Origin: Corythucha ciliata
Lineage: Eukaryota; Arthropoda; Insecta; Hemiptera; Tingidae
DNA: 64,000 nt
Direction: 5' to 3'
NCBI GenBank assembly: GCA_038030265.1
Contig: CM075939.1
Coordinates: forward strand, 32,903,253-32,967,252
Below are positions 34,233-46,400 of the stretch, one piece after another. The translations under genes and the position numbers were made by a program. Numbering within the stretch: position 1 is the first letter of the stretch; every line of letters starts with the position of its first letter. Below the pieces are notes generated by a model. The model ran no database searches and was not told the DNA's origin. It worked only from the letters and a program-made list of their open reading frames with translations.

Positions 34233-34608
34233 ATTAGACGACCCCCCCCCTCACCGCACCGTCCTAGTCACCCTGCAGTGAATTCGAGGGAGTGGGGAGG
34301 CTGAAAATAAAGAATTAAACTTTATTGAAGCTAAATACTTACCATTTTTTACTTGTTTTGAGTTCCGAGAAAAAATGGTGGCAGAGCGCCTGGCGTGAAA
34401 CTAGGAGGTCGTGGGTTCGAATCCCACCCTGGGAGCAATTTTTTCTCGGAACTCAAAACAAGTAAAAAATGGTAAGTATTTAGCTTCAATAAAGTTTAAT
34501 TCTTTATTTTCAGCCTCCCCACTCCCTCGAATTCACTGCAGGGTGACTAGGGTGGTGCGGTGAGGGGGGAGTAATCCCTTGAAAAGTCCTAAAACAAGGG
34601 TCGTCTAA
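34233..34608. mobile_element. Fold-back element with a tRNA-like loop
   Basis: Arms of ~140 bp (ATTAGACGACC ... TTGTTTTGAGTTCCGAGAAA and its complement). The ~63-base loop at 34373-34435 is tRNA-like. A 10-base poly-C run lies in the left arm. Confidence 0.85.
34373..34435 (+). ncRNA. tRNA-like / SINE-like Pol III promoter relic in fold-back loop
   Basis: TGGCAGAGCGCCTGG at 34379-34393 resembles an A box and GGTTCGAATCC at 34414-34424 is a perfect B box. The A-to-B spacing is ~9 bases shorter than in a normal tRNA and no acceptor stem pairs, so it is not a working tRNA gene. Confidence 0.45.
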
Positions 34609-34754
34609 TCTCCAACCAGAGTCTTAAGGGTGGGGATGGGGTGGAAAGGGGTGTAGGGGCTCCGGGTGACAGATATACATGGGCGGCATTTTCCATGAAC
34701 CCCCTTCTCCCTCCCTTAACAGTACAATTTTTTCGACATATACGGGCCTTGTTA

Positions 34755-34953
34755 GGGTGCGTTCATAGTGAATCACCTTCACTGCGATACCTCGATGAGC
34801 GATGCCCCGATGAAACATCGATGAAGAGCAAACATCAATAATTGTATGGGACTGTTCATAGTGAAGCACCCTCACTGCGATGTGATCTTCGATACCTCGC
34901 TACTATCATCGATGATTTGAACCATATGGTTCCTCGACCAGTCCTGCCCGTTG

Positions 34954-35000
<47 letters not shown>

Positions 35001-35302
35001 CAAAATAAGGGTTAAAGCTTGAAGGGGACAGGTGATCGTGACTTACGTAAATTGTCTAAAGATGGACTTTAAAAGATTTTGAAAAGAAAGGAAAAAAAAG
35101 GCAACGGACAGGAGGGGGGTCGAGGAACCATATGGTTCAAATCATCGATGATAGTAGCGAGGTATCGAAGATCACATCGCAGTGAGGGTGCTTCACTATG
35201 AACAGTCCCATACAATTATTGATGTTTGTTCTTCATCGATGTTTCATCGGGGCATCGCTCATCGAGGTATCGCAGTGAAGGTGATTCACTATGAACGCAC
35301 CC
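34755..35302. mobile_element. Harbinger-like MITE, ~190-bp perfect-looking arms, TTA target duplication
   Basis: Begins GGGTGCGTTCATAGTGAATC and ends with its exact complement, flanked by TTA at 34752-34754 and 35303-35305. The loop holds a 46-base T run (34955-35000). A TTA/TWA duplication is typical of PIF/Harbinger elements. Confidence 0.85.
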
Positions 35303-35824
35303 TTAGGCACTGTGTGCGCCAATTTAGAAAAAGGTTGAGTGCCAGGGAAGGGATTACGAGTCGAAGCCAAGTGTTATTGGGTCCTTTGTTATTCTTAAGG
35401 ATGATGGCCGAGGTTGCTGGGAAATGGGTAGGTACCGGGGTGGAGTGAGATCATGAATCGCCCCCTGCAACCAAGGCGACCAGAGTTCAATGCTCGCTCT
35501 GTACAACTAATTATAAATACCTAGTTCTAATCATTTTGACGCTAGACGTGCGTTTTGTTCGTTATTACAGGTTTCATAGGCACACAAATGCAACCAGGGG
35601 CAAATATGTCACTTACTCTAAAACATTATCAAAACCTCCTTCCAACTCCTATATTCAGGGGATGGTCTCCAGTCCACTGGAGACCATCCCGGACCAACCC
35701 ATTGCGGACCAACACAAATCGGGGCCCATGGCGGAAACCCACATGAGGCCCCCTACAGGCATCAAGAGAACATAATTTGTACGTATAGCTTATTATCAAT
35801 TTCAACGGGGTATTAGCCCCCGAA

Positions 35825-35930
35825 AAACTATGATTTGGCGTTTCTCCAATTTAGCTGCAGTGACTGACCGTTTCTTCTGAATTTCAGCCATTATAATTCT
35901 TATTTTCTCTCAGTTTTAGCCGCCTATTAG
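35825..35930 (+). repeat. ~30-bp minisatellite, short cluster
   Basis: Three or four units ending TTTTAGCCGCC. Confidence 0.55.
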
Positions 35931-35964
35931 ATGTCTTAAAAAAAAAAAATAAATAACGTGAATT

Positions 35965-36693
35965 AAAATGAAAATCGTTAATTTTCACTGCCAAAACATG
36001 CGGCAAATGGATGATTTGCCGGAAATTAGGGCAACATTGTTGTCTCTTGACGCAATCAGTTTTATAGTTTTGATCGTCAGCTTTATCACTCATTGCCTCT
36101 TAAAAGATATCTTCGCTTTTTTAAAGTCTTTCCTGACCGGCATTTCAGAAAAACAAACAAAATATTCGACCCCAAATAGCCAAATTAAGTCACAACCACA
36201 AGCTTACATAAAAAATGATGAACCCATCGATCTTCCATATACCTTGACCTAACCACCGAGGCATAAAACTTCAGTGAAATGACGAATCAGGCAGATGATC
36301 TTTCCGCGCAAATTGAAGAAGTCGTTTCAAACAGCGGCAAATTTTCTTCTTGACATTCGAAAAATAATTTAAAATAAAGTAAAAGTTTTTGGATGAAAAT
36401 AACTTCACGTAGCCACTTCGGGTAGCAAATGCTATCATTGGCGTGAATTAGTTCCTCATTGTCATTGCCTTTCTCAATTGTAACTGCGAATGAGAACAAT
36501 TTATTAAGTTGTTCCGGGAATTAGCGTTTCACTCAATTTTACCCGTGAATTTGCGTTTTTCTTAATTAAGCCACGAATTAGCGGTTTTTCTCGATTTTAA
36601 TAGAGAATCAGGGGTTTTAAAGATTTTAGCCGTGAATTAGAGAGGTTTTCACATTTTTTTTTGCTGGCAATCAGCCCATTTTCTCAATTTTAT
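35965..36693. repeat. ~730-bp dispersed duplication, copy 1
   Basis: It recurs at 38283-39013 with offset 2,318, rising to 2,320 after a 2-base TA insertion. The few differences seen include GCTTT/GCCTT. It encodes a 95-codon ORF (MKIVNFHCQNMRQMDDLPEI...) in both copies with a possible hydrophobic segment, function unknown and possibly chance. Confidence 0.9.
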
Positions 36694-37975
36694 TCGCGAG
36701 TTAGCGTTTTTCCCAATAGCTTCCACGAATTAACTTTTTCTCAATTTTATCGGCGAATTTGACCGCTTTTCCACTATTAAGGCCGCGAAATAGCACTTTT
36801 TCCCAAATTTCAGCCTCAAATATCTGTTTTTTCCTAATTATTAGACGCGAATTAGCGATTTGTTAACTTTTAGCATATTGAAGGTTGTAAAAAGACGGGG
36901 TAAAATTGATATATGAAGAAAAGGCCCTGAGGACGATAGTTCCGTAGCGTGCTAGTTTTCTAGGCTGTGGCTGTAATAAAATAATTGAGGATCTCGACGG
37001 GTGTTTGCTTTTTCTCCATATATTTGAATTTTAGCCGGGAATCATGGCTTTTCCTCCATTATTGCAACGAATAATCGTTTTTTGTTGTTTTTTTTTTCAA
37101 TCCTAAATGTGAATTATTTATCAATTTTATCCGATAATTAGGTACCACTTTTACCCAATTTTAGCCGCGAACAAGCGCTTTTTCTTAATTTTTTTGTTGG
37201 AATTTAATCTCAATTGGAAGTTCATCTCTAGATGTGATTGTTCGTATCATTCTTGGCCGTGTATTAGCGAGTTTTCTCAAATAGAACTGTGCATTTGTCA
37301 ATTTTAACCATGAATCAGGACTTTTCCTCAGTTTTTGCCGTGAACTGCTCCATTTTCTCTATTTTAGCCGCGAATTATTTTGTAGCCCCAGTGAATTAAC
37401 GAATTTTCTCAAATTGATCAGCGACCTGAAGTTTTTTCATTTTAACTGCGATTGAACGCTGTATCGTATTATAACTGGTTTTCTCTAGATCAGGAAATTA
37501 TAGTTTTTTTAATCAATTGCAGCCACGTATGAGGGATTTTCCTTAATTTTTGTCCCGAATCACCCCATTTTCTTAATTTTTGCATCAAATACTTCTTTTT
37601 TAACCGCAAATTATACATATAGTATTAATATTAGCTGCAAATGTCCGCTTTTAATCAATTTCGGCTCCAGCGATTTTCTCACATTGATCCGCGAATGCTT
37701 AGTTTGGCCGTTTCATCTGCATGCGAATGAGCGCTTTTATATAGCGATTTATAGCGTTTTCAAAATTTTAACTGCGTATTGGCTATTTCTCTCAATTTTA
37801 TTCGCGAGTTAGCGTTTTTCCCAATAGCTTCCACGAATTAACTTTTTCTCAATTTACCTGTGAATGATCCATTTTTGCTTATTTTAGCCGTAAATCAGCG
37901 ATTTTTCACAATTTCAGCCGCCATTTCCAAGTTGTATCTACAAATTAGCTTTTTTCTCAGCTTCATCCGTGAATG
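36505..37975 (+). repeat. ~30-bp minisatellite array
   Basis: Long degenerate array of GAATTAGCGTTTTTC-type units. A 75-bp segment (TTTTATTCGCGAGTTAGCGT...) occurs twice, near 36687 and 37797. Non-repetitive gap near 36890-37010. Confidence 0.82.
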
Positions 37976-38282
37976 ACGAACTAACAAACATGATGATGAA
38001 TTTTGCCCCAAAAGTATTTTTTTGGTGACCTATAATGCTTAATTAAACAAGAAATAAGAAATGTTGGCACTAAAAGTGCTAAATTTATGTGTTATTTAAT
38101 TACTAAAAAGCCCAATTTTTCATGCGAGTTTTAAACGTTTGTGATTGGTTGGTCACTCGTGTAAACACTGGGCACTATCCCCTTATGTTCTCTGAGGGGG
38201 ACCGCATAAAACTGAGATAATTAATAATTCAACGATATTAGTCATTTATAATAAATTAACCTGGACATCACTGATGTTGTTT

Positions 38283-39013
38283 AAAATGAAAATCGTTAAT
38301 TTTCACTGCCAAAACATGCGGCAAATGGATGATTTGCCGGAAATTAGGGCAACATTGTTGTCTCTTGACGCAATCAGTTTTATAGTTTTGATCGTCAGCC
38401 TTATCACTCATTGCCTCTTAAAAGATATCTTCGCTTTTTTAAAGTCTTTCCTGACCGGCATTTCAGAAAAACAAACAAAATATTCGACCCCAAATAGCCA
38501 AATTAAGTCACAACCACAAGCTTACATAAAAAATGATGAACCCATCGATCTTCCATATATACCTTGACCTAACCACCGCGGTATAAAACTTCAGTGAAAT
38601 GACGAATCAGGCAGATGATCTTTCCGCGCAAATTGAAGAAGTCGTTTCAAACAGCGGCAAATTTTCTTCTTGACATTCGAAAAATAATTTAAAATAAAGT
38701 AAAAGTTTTTGGATGAAAATAACTTCACGTAGCCACTTCGGGTAGCAAATGCTATCATTGGCGTGAATTAGTTCCTCATTGTCATTGCCTTTCTCAATTG
38801 TAACTGCGAATGAGAACAATTTATTAAGTTGTTCCGGGAATTAGCGTTTCACTCAATTTTACCCGTGAATTTGCGTTTTTCTTAATTAAGCCACGAATTA
38901 GCGGTTTTTCTCGATTTTAATAGAGAATCAGGGGTTTTAAAGATTTTAGCCGTGAATTAGAGAGGTTTTCACATTTTTTTTTGCTGGCAATCAGCCCATT
39001 TTCTCAATTTTAT
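38283..39013. repeat. ~730-bp dispersed duplication, copy 2
   Basis: See copy 1. Sequence after the block diverges at TTTTATTG versus TTTTATTC. Confidence 0.9.
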
Positions 39014-39200
39014 TGCCACGAAGTTATTGACTCAGGAAACTGTGAATTGCCCATTTTTCAATTTTAGCTGGGAATGTTGGCTTTCTCTTAACTTTATAGC
39101 TCATTTGCGCTTTTTTGCTGGATTCTCTGAACGTTGGACGTGAATGAGCGATTTTCATTCAGACTTAGCGCTTTTTCTAAACTTTTAGCCGCGCGCGCAC
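38820..39200 (+). repeat. ~30-bp minisatellite array
   Basis: Partly inside duplication copy 2, then continuing in unique units to ~39200. Confidence 0.75.
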
Positions 39201-39606
39201 CAAGTCTTCTTTTCACATTCCAATAAATCCATGAACTGAACATAATATTTCAAAAATCCCCAATTTGACCATCCCTAAACTTTTCTGTGGCTCTTTCTAA
39301 ATGGTGGCCCGGGGTGGTCGGCCCGCTTGCTCCTCTCGCATTGTCGGGTCATTTTTCCAAAGTATCTGGTTGGACCCCGACGTGGCTTATATGAGTACCT
39401 CGGAACATGCTCGCCCATGAAATACTTCCGGCAGTCAAAATAAAAAATGGAATATAGTGGCCGCCAACGCTTTTCTACGCGCTTATAGGATTTCCACTGT
39501 AATTACGATCATCCGCCGTAAGATCCGAACCCCCATATTCTGAGATTTAAACACGAACTGAAAGCGCCTTAAGAACAAGATACATTTTTCCAAAATATTC
39601 CAATTA

Positions 39607-39943
39607 GTCCAGTCCATAGGAGAATACATATAGACGACATGGTCAGTTTAGTGAATTTTTATTTTTCCGCTGCGTTTGAGGTAGTTGGGAGGTAAACATA
39701 TTAAAAGTCCCCGGAAGAACGATGTGAGCGGGCTGCTGATGGAGGCCATCGGGAAGATCACTTGTTTCGATTTTGTTTCGATATAATTAGGAAAACCCGA
39801 AACAAGTGACATTCCCGGTGGTCTCCAGCAGCCCGGCGCTCACATCGGACGTCCGGGGCATTTTTGGATGTTTACCTCCCAACTACCCCAAACAAAAGCG
39901 GAAAAATAAAAAATCACTCAAATTCATCATTCATTGACTGGAC
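39607..39943. mobile_element. GTCCAGTC-family MITE with long fold-back
   Basis: Starts GTCCAGTCC after TA, ends GACTGGAC (followed by TG, so one flank is altered). Inner arms of ~110 bp include AGTTGGGAGGTAAACAT and CAGCAGCCC/GGGCTGCTG. It lies 420 bp upstream of the Skeletor ATG. Confidence 0.7.
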
Positions 39944-40362
39944 TGAATACCCAATACCTATTAGTTTTCCAGCACTTTTCATCTTTCTTATAAAACAAAT
40001 ACGGAAACGGATGTCTTGTGACTAATCGTATAGAAATGATTACTTTTAATTAGGAGCCGTTCTTTATGCTTTTCAGTGAGTCCAATGAAGTACAATAATA
40101 GAATGGTGGGGGGAAGGGGGCACAATGCACCGCGGAGATTGTACAACGTGATGGGGTTTTGCCGGAGGTCTTGGGTGAGGGGAAATTCTTCCCCATGGTT
40201 CTGCTCTCTGAGCGAAAAGAAAACATAACCGACGAACCCGACGCTCGAAAGAAGGGCGAAGAGGGGATGCGCTTGTTGAAGTCTTGACAAGAAGAGGAAG
40301 AAGCCAACGTCTTGTGCTTAGAGCCGCGAACGGCAATGAAAAGTTAGTAGCCAGGATTCAGG
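39944..40362 (+). promoter_or_regulatory. Skeletor 5' UTR / proximal promoter region
   Basis: Sequence directly upstream of the signal-peptide exon. It is GC-richer from 40100 on. Minus-strand ORFs here are shadows. No core promoter element could be placed with confidence. Confidence 0.4.
40336..40347 (+). promoter_or_regulatory. Short upstream ORF before Skeletor start
   Basis: ATGAAAAGTTAG lies 15 bases before the Skeletor ATG. If the 5' UTR covers it, ribosomes would meet a three-codon ORF first, which could damp translation. Confidence 0.35.
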
Positions 40363-40423
40363 ATGTGTTCTCGGATCTCGGCTCTGCTCATGTTAATGGG
40401 CATCGCCCTCATCACTCGCGTAG
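40363..40423 (+). CDS. Skeletor: Skeletor exon 1 (signal peptide)
   Basis: 20 codons MCSRISALLMLMGIALITRV plus G, then donor gtaagt. The hydrophobic core is a classic signal sequence, and G joins AT of the next exon to make Asp. It is separated from exon 2 by a 9.7-kb intron. Confidence 0.85.
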
Positions 40424-43400
40424 GTAAGTCGAAAAAAAAAAAAAAAATTAAAATTATAGATAAGATCTCGTAATGTTGAATTATTCATTTTAATTTATTC
40501 AAATTCTTAATAATTTGGAGCAGTCAATTTCCATTTCGCTTGCTTTCGGCGGATTGCCGGCTGTTTGCTAGCCATTTTGAATTTGTAGTGATTTCTTCAT
40601 AGCGTTGCTAAAACTCAATAAGGTATAAATTTCGTCCATAGAAATCGCGTTTTCCTTTATTATTTGGGAAGTAAGTATATAAGATACAAATCTGTATTCA
40701 TCAGGCAAAGATGAGTGTGCCTAATCATTTCAAATCCCCATTACAATCGGCGAAGTGAATTTAACGAGTGGAAAGGAGCGACGTGCTTTCCCCCGTTATT
40801 ATTTCATTCGCGCCCAATTTCTCTTGTCAAGTTCGAAATCAAATAATAATAATAATATCGAATAGCTCGTGGGATCGTGACATTTTAATATTTTGAAGAA
40901 ATAAAAAAGCGACCCAACCTTCCCTTCAAAAGGCATCGAATGACAAAAGACATGCCTCTTTGGAGAGTCTAGCTCTCACTTCTCGGGAGATGCGTCATTT
41001 TTAATATATCAAAAGAACAATTCTTTTCATCTCAAAAGCTGTAGACCCGTAGTCATTATTGCGAACTCGCGGTATTTTTGAATTTCACGTTTTTCGGATA
41101 GATATTAACCCCTTACCATCTCCCCTCCTGAGATACCCTCGGGTGATCATTGGTTTTCCGCATCCTCGACAAATACCGCACGTCTTGTTCACCTGAGGTG
41201 CACTTTCACTCCTTCGGCTTTTAATTCAAACAGGAGAGGAAAGGTTCTGGTTCGGTACGGATCTTTTTTCTTCTTCTTGGCCATTTTTACAGCTCCTGTC
41301 TTTAGATAGTTTAGAATTTTCTTCTTTTTTTTTCTTCCTCTACTTCTTTACTCGTTTATTAAATTGATTTCACTGCTTGCACTGAAACTAGAGTGTGACG
41401 CGTTAAGTTGATTGATTTCACTTCTACTTCTCACGCGAGCTGTATAGGTGGAATTAAAATGCCGACAGAGTTTCTATAAGTGAGTGTTCATTTCCTGTAC
41501 GTTTTGTAAATGATGCATTTATTGATATTTAGGCACTGGCCTTCTGGATAATGCAATTTTTAAATCCCGTGTAAAAGGCACCCTCTTCTTTTTCTTTCTC
41601 TCTCCTTTCACTTTTCTTGAGGTCACAAGAAGAGAATTACAAACGACCATCTCAACAGGTCATATTGGTCATAGTATAACTTTTTATTGCTAAAGTCCTT
41701 CATTTTACAGCCTTCTTTCTGCTTAAAAATTATATATAGAGAAAATATAAAAACAGGAAATAGAACAAGCTCAAGAAGACTTTCTGGTCATTAAAAAAAA
41801 AAAAAAAAAAAACAGTTTAAAATGTTTGACAGCCCTTCTTGCTCTAATAGCACTCTTTTTGTTTTTTCAAGAACTGAATTGTAGCCAGTGGACAAATATC
41901 TCCTTTCTCCTCTTTAATGAAGTGCAACAAAAACAAAAAAAAAAGGTTGTGCGGAATGTGGATCATCAGCCCCCCTCGCCACACCATTTTTTCCACTCAC
42001 ATTTTTTTTTTAGTAATCTCCAAGAAAGAGAGAGGATGATGGATTGAGGAGGGCCTCTTGATGATCTCTTCTACTTGACTCCTGAAGGGAGGAAGGATTC
42101 CAGGTCACGCGAATTTCACTTGCAAATGTTCTGAAGACTGAAAGAGGAACCCTTCCCGCTCCTATCAGTTATCCCATGTTTTCTAGATCCCCCCTCATAG
42201 CAAATTAAGTCACGGGCGTCAGGAGAATAAATACAATTGGAACGAGGTGCCTTGTTATAGGTACTCGATTGAATTCAGCCGCAGGCCCCCTTTAGTGATA
42301 GTTCCTACGGAACTTCGTAGAATCACATAACCATCTTTTAAGATGAGTAAATCAAATAATTAGAGGCTGCAGGTGAGACGTCTTCGAAGTCTCCTTTAAC
42401 AGTAGCACCCAACGGTACTTCCCAGTTTCTTTTGGCGCCGGTGTTAAGAGACTTCCGTCTCATTCCACCCTCCTCTCCTCATTCCAAAACTACCGGCGCC
42501 CGCTGATCAACCTGTTGGTTGCTCGTTTATGGGGGTCTCTCTCCCTCTTGACACACCCCGCCGATCTCTCACAATCTTAATTCGGAACTGGCGCCCGCTG
42601 TTTATTGATGAGTCGCGTGATCCCAATCTTTGGGGAAATGTGTAAAGAAGCGACTCCCTTTTCCTGCTATCATCCCAGAAATAGAAACATCAATAAAGGT
42701 TCTTTCCTTTAACTTACCTGAATCTCATTTAGTGCGGTTTTCGCTAGCCCAGAAACAAAAGTGAAACTTTTGATTCTCGAGAGTTGTTTACCCAGTGAAA
42801 CCATAATAGTGCGCCGTGATTCGCCTTTTTCGAATAACCACTTCAGGAGAAGTTAATGTAGCCTTCCATTTTATTTCAAATACATATATCCATACGAGTT
42901 CATTCTCGAAAACTGATGACCATGCGCAATATATCAGACCCACAACCCAGTAACCGTCCACCTCTACCACTGTAATTCAAGTAGTCCGTGCTAAATACCG
43001 AAATGTCGGGGTTGCCGAATCCCCAAAAAGTTGTATGTCATCCCGGCTTAATTGAACACACCCTCTCAAGCGTTCGATTTCACATCTTCAATTTTAAATG
43101 ACTCAATCTTTGGGAGTGTGAGGCCAAAGACTGTAAGTCCCTAATTTTCAATGTTGGAAACAGCGACACAGTTTTTCAGGAATCAAAGTAATTCTTGAAT
43201 TGTACAGGTCATTCTAAAAAGCAGAAATAAGCAACACAAAAACAATAATTAAGGATGTTCCGCAATAAGATAAAAAATGGGTGAAAGTAGATTGATTTAC
43301 AATCAACAATACTCAACAATCAACATCATGGTCTGAAACACAAAACTCTTTGTGATATTTCGGCTATTTCATCACTGTATGCGAGTTTGTCCCTTCCAAA

Positions 43401-46400
43401 TGAACTTTTGACGACGGATTTGAAAAGAGCACGTACCTATAATTTAATTATTTTTCTACAAATACCTTATCAGTCTGCAGTCTTCAAATACTGAATTTAG
43501 TCATTTAAATTACAGTTATTTAGTTAATAATCATTTTTATGTAATTATTATTCAAATATTATAATGCCATTAAGAAACAGAAACTTTCAAACAGCAAAGT
43601 GATCGAAATAATATACGCTCTTTCGCCTCTCTGCATAACCAATCTTCTTCTCATTGATTGCCTTTTTTGTTTCTTAATGCGTAGTACTAATAATATTTCG
43701 ATCATAGTCAGAATCGATCATTAGAAAGATTATGAAGTAATTAATAATTTAAATTAATCGAATTATCGCCCAACATGACCTAATATAGTTACTTTTATTT
43801 TTTAATTATCAACCAATAGGGCAAGTCACAAAAAATACACGATTCAATTCAGAGGCTGAAGTACGAAGGGGTGTTGTATGAAGTAACACGGGTGGTATCC
43901 ACGTGGCAACCATTTTAATTGTGATAGGATAACGCCGTGTTAAAATTATAACACTCCTTCGTACTTGTCCCCCTGTGCGACGTTTCGTCGGCCTGTTACG
44001 CCGACCTCTTCAAACAACTGTATTAAATAGTAAACAATTTATAGCGTTTTTCATTTACATAAAATTCCGCTTTGAAGCCCAGCATTTCCACCCGTCTTCT
44101 CTGAATTATACCTATCATATAGTAACGGAGAAGACGGGTGGAAATGCTCGGCTCCAGAGCGGAATTGCATGCAAATGGAAAACGGCATAAGTTTTTAAAA
44201 AGGGAATTTTAAGGAGTTGCCAGCTTAACACAACAATTATGATTATAATTGTTTGTTATAATTAATTGTTGTGTTAAGGTGCGTTTACACCGAAGTGTCT
44301 GACATTTATGTAGCTACATTTATGTCTCGACATAAATGTAAAGTGTCAGACACTTCTATATTGACCGTAAAAATTCTGATAAAAATTTCTGGAAGTTTGT
44401 GTTTACACCAAGGAAATTTGTGTCTGACACTTATTTCAAGCAATAAGTGTAGCTCGACACTTCAGTGTAAACGCACCTTTAAGCTGGCGTCTCCTTAAAA
44501 TTCCTTTTTTATAAAAACTAAATTGTTTAATATTTAATACAGTTGCTTGAAGAGGTCGGCGTACCAGGCCGACGAAACGTCGCGCTGAATTGGTCGATAA
44601 TTAAAAATAAAAGTAACTAGTAATTAATAATGATTAAGTACGTAATTATAATAAGAGATCCGTTCCATTGAATCGCGAGTGCTACACTTTTCGAGAAAAT
44701 CATCAGTTTTCATTCAATTTTTCAAAATAAGTCAATGAGATCAAGTTTTCTACACTAGTGCAGCACTCGCAATACAATGGAACGAACCTTAAAGTGCATG
44801 AATGAATTCCATCTTTGAAGATTTTATTCTATTATAATGATGTATATCGTTTATGCGAAAAGATCATTCTCATCATAGCAACTGCTGTAGTGCTGCATTA
44901 GCCATGACAAGTTAGTAAAATTTATCGATTTTGAACAAATTAAGAACACGTTAAATCAGTGGTGTCAGACTTGCGGGCCGCATGTGGCCCGCGAGCATCT
45001 TTTATGCAGCCCGTGAGCACCCCTGAGTATTTTTATTTCTTTATTTTTTGGTACCGGCTGTCGATAGTTGCTGGAAACTGTGAAATTAATTTGAAAAAAT
45101 TGTGAAAAGGGGGGAAACCCGGTGGCGAGTCCTTACCTCTTCTCTTGCTCATCCTTATAAGCTCTCCTACTCCAAAGCGTGTTCAAAAGCTCTGTGTATG
45201 CGTTCTGTGGAGTCTGCTCAACCAAACAAATTTATTCCTTCGAGAAATGAAGCGTTTTGATATGATGCACAAAATCCACAGAGGCATAACACATGGTTTG
45301 TGAGGGAGGGTTAAAGCCCCATTTACATAAAACAATTTTCCATGCAATATCGCGAGCAATCTGTTCAAAATCATGTGATCCTAATGAAAATTAATCACTG
45401 AACAGGCGTTTTTAATGATAATGTACACGATTTTTCTTACAATATCGCGCACAATTTCATTGAAAACACCTGTTACGTGATTAATTTTCGTTAAGATCAC
45501 ATGTTTTTGAAGAGATTTCTCGTGACATTGCCTGTAAAATTGTATCGTGATGACCCACTATCTCGATAACCGCTTCTTGAATACTGTACACTCCATAAGT
45601 CCATACATAGGTGACTCGTACCCCCCAAAATTTAAAGAGGCTGAGAAAATTTTACTAAACAACTATGGGAGAGCTAGACAAGACATAATAGGTCGCTCTG
45701 CAGGAAACAAAAAAAAAAGTCCTGAAAATTCGTTGTTTAATTAGTAAACTTCCTTATAGTCGAGTACCTAATTCTAGTTTGTGGTGCATAACGTTGGGGG
45801 GTTAAATGTCGAGCGGGCCGCCAGGGCCCTACAATTTCCAATTAATGGCCCGCCGAGAATTTGAGTTTGATACCACTGCGTTAAATGAAATAAGAAATAT
45901 ATAATTTCTGCCGAGTTACCACAAAACAACGCAAAATCCCAAATAATGGATTTCAGATAGGGCTCAAACAATAATTTTTCCTGAAAAATATGGTTGTCTT
46001 GCGATGAGATATGCTGCAGAGAACCGTAAGTGGCGGGTCAAAAGAGCATAAATGCGTTACGCACCCAGGGCGAGCCCACCGAGGCTCGCCAAAAAAAAAA
46101 AGATATCACGAGGAGAGCCCCTCAATAGCTCGCCTATTGATCATTAGGTCGCCGAAAAACCTTAAGTTACTTGGTTCCATCCAATTTTAAATTTCGGAAA
46201 TTTTCGGCAAAATCATAGTCCAGTCAATTGGGGCTCTGGAAAGCCTGTTTCAGGACAAACGCATAGAAGTAATTTTGTCAACGGATTTATATGTTTTTGG
46301 GGGTGCTGAATCCGAATCTGAACTTTGCCTACAAAAAATCGGTCGACTTCAAGTCGAAAATCCCAGAAACCTCGAAATGTTTTGACTTTTTCTACTCAAT

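Larger units (their letters stand above)
43787..44618. mobile_element. Nested fold-back complex in Skeletor intron 1, outer element
   Basis: Outer arms TAGTTACTTTTATTTTTTAA...GACGTTTCGTCGGCCTG and complement. The left arm is broken by foreign sequence at about 43817-43974, itself a fold-back (GAAGTACGAAGG / CCTTCGTACTT). Further elements sit in the loop. Confidence 0.78.

Noticed and set aside
34624..35448. Matching 83/88-codon ORFs on opposite strands (MRVLHYEQSHTI...)
   Set aside because: They are the two arms of the Harbinger-like inverted repeat.
39988..40336. Overlapping minus-strand ORFs upstream of Skeletor
   Set aside because: Overlapping frames with Ser/Arg/Pro-rich random composition and no splice or homology support; they cover the Skeletor 5' region.
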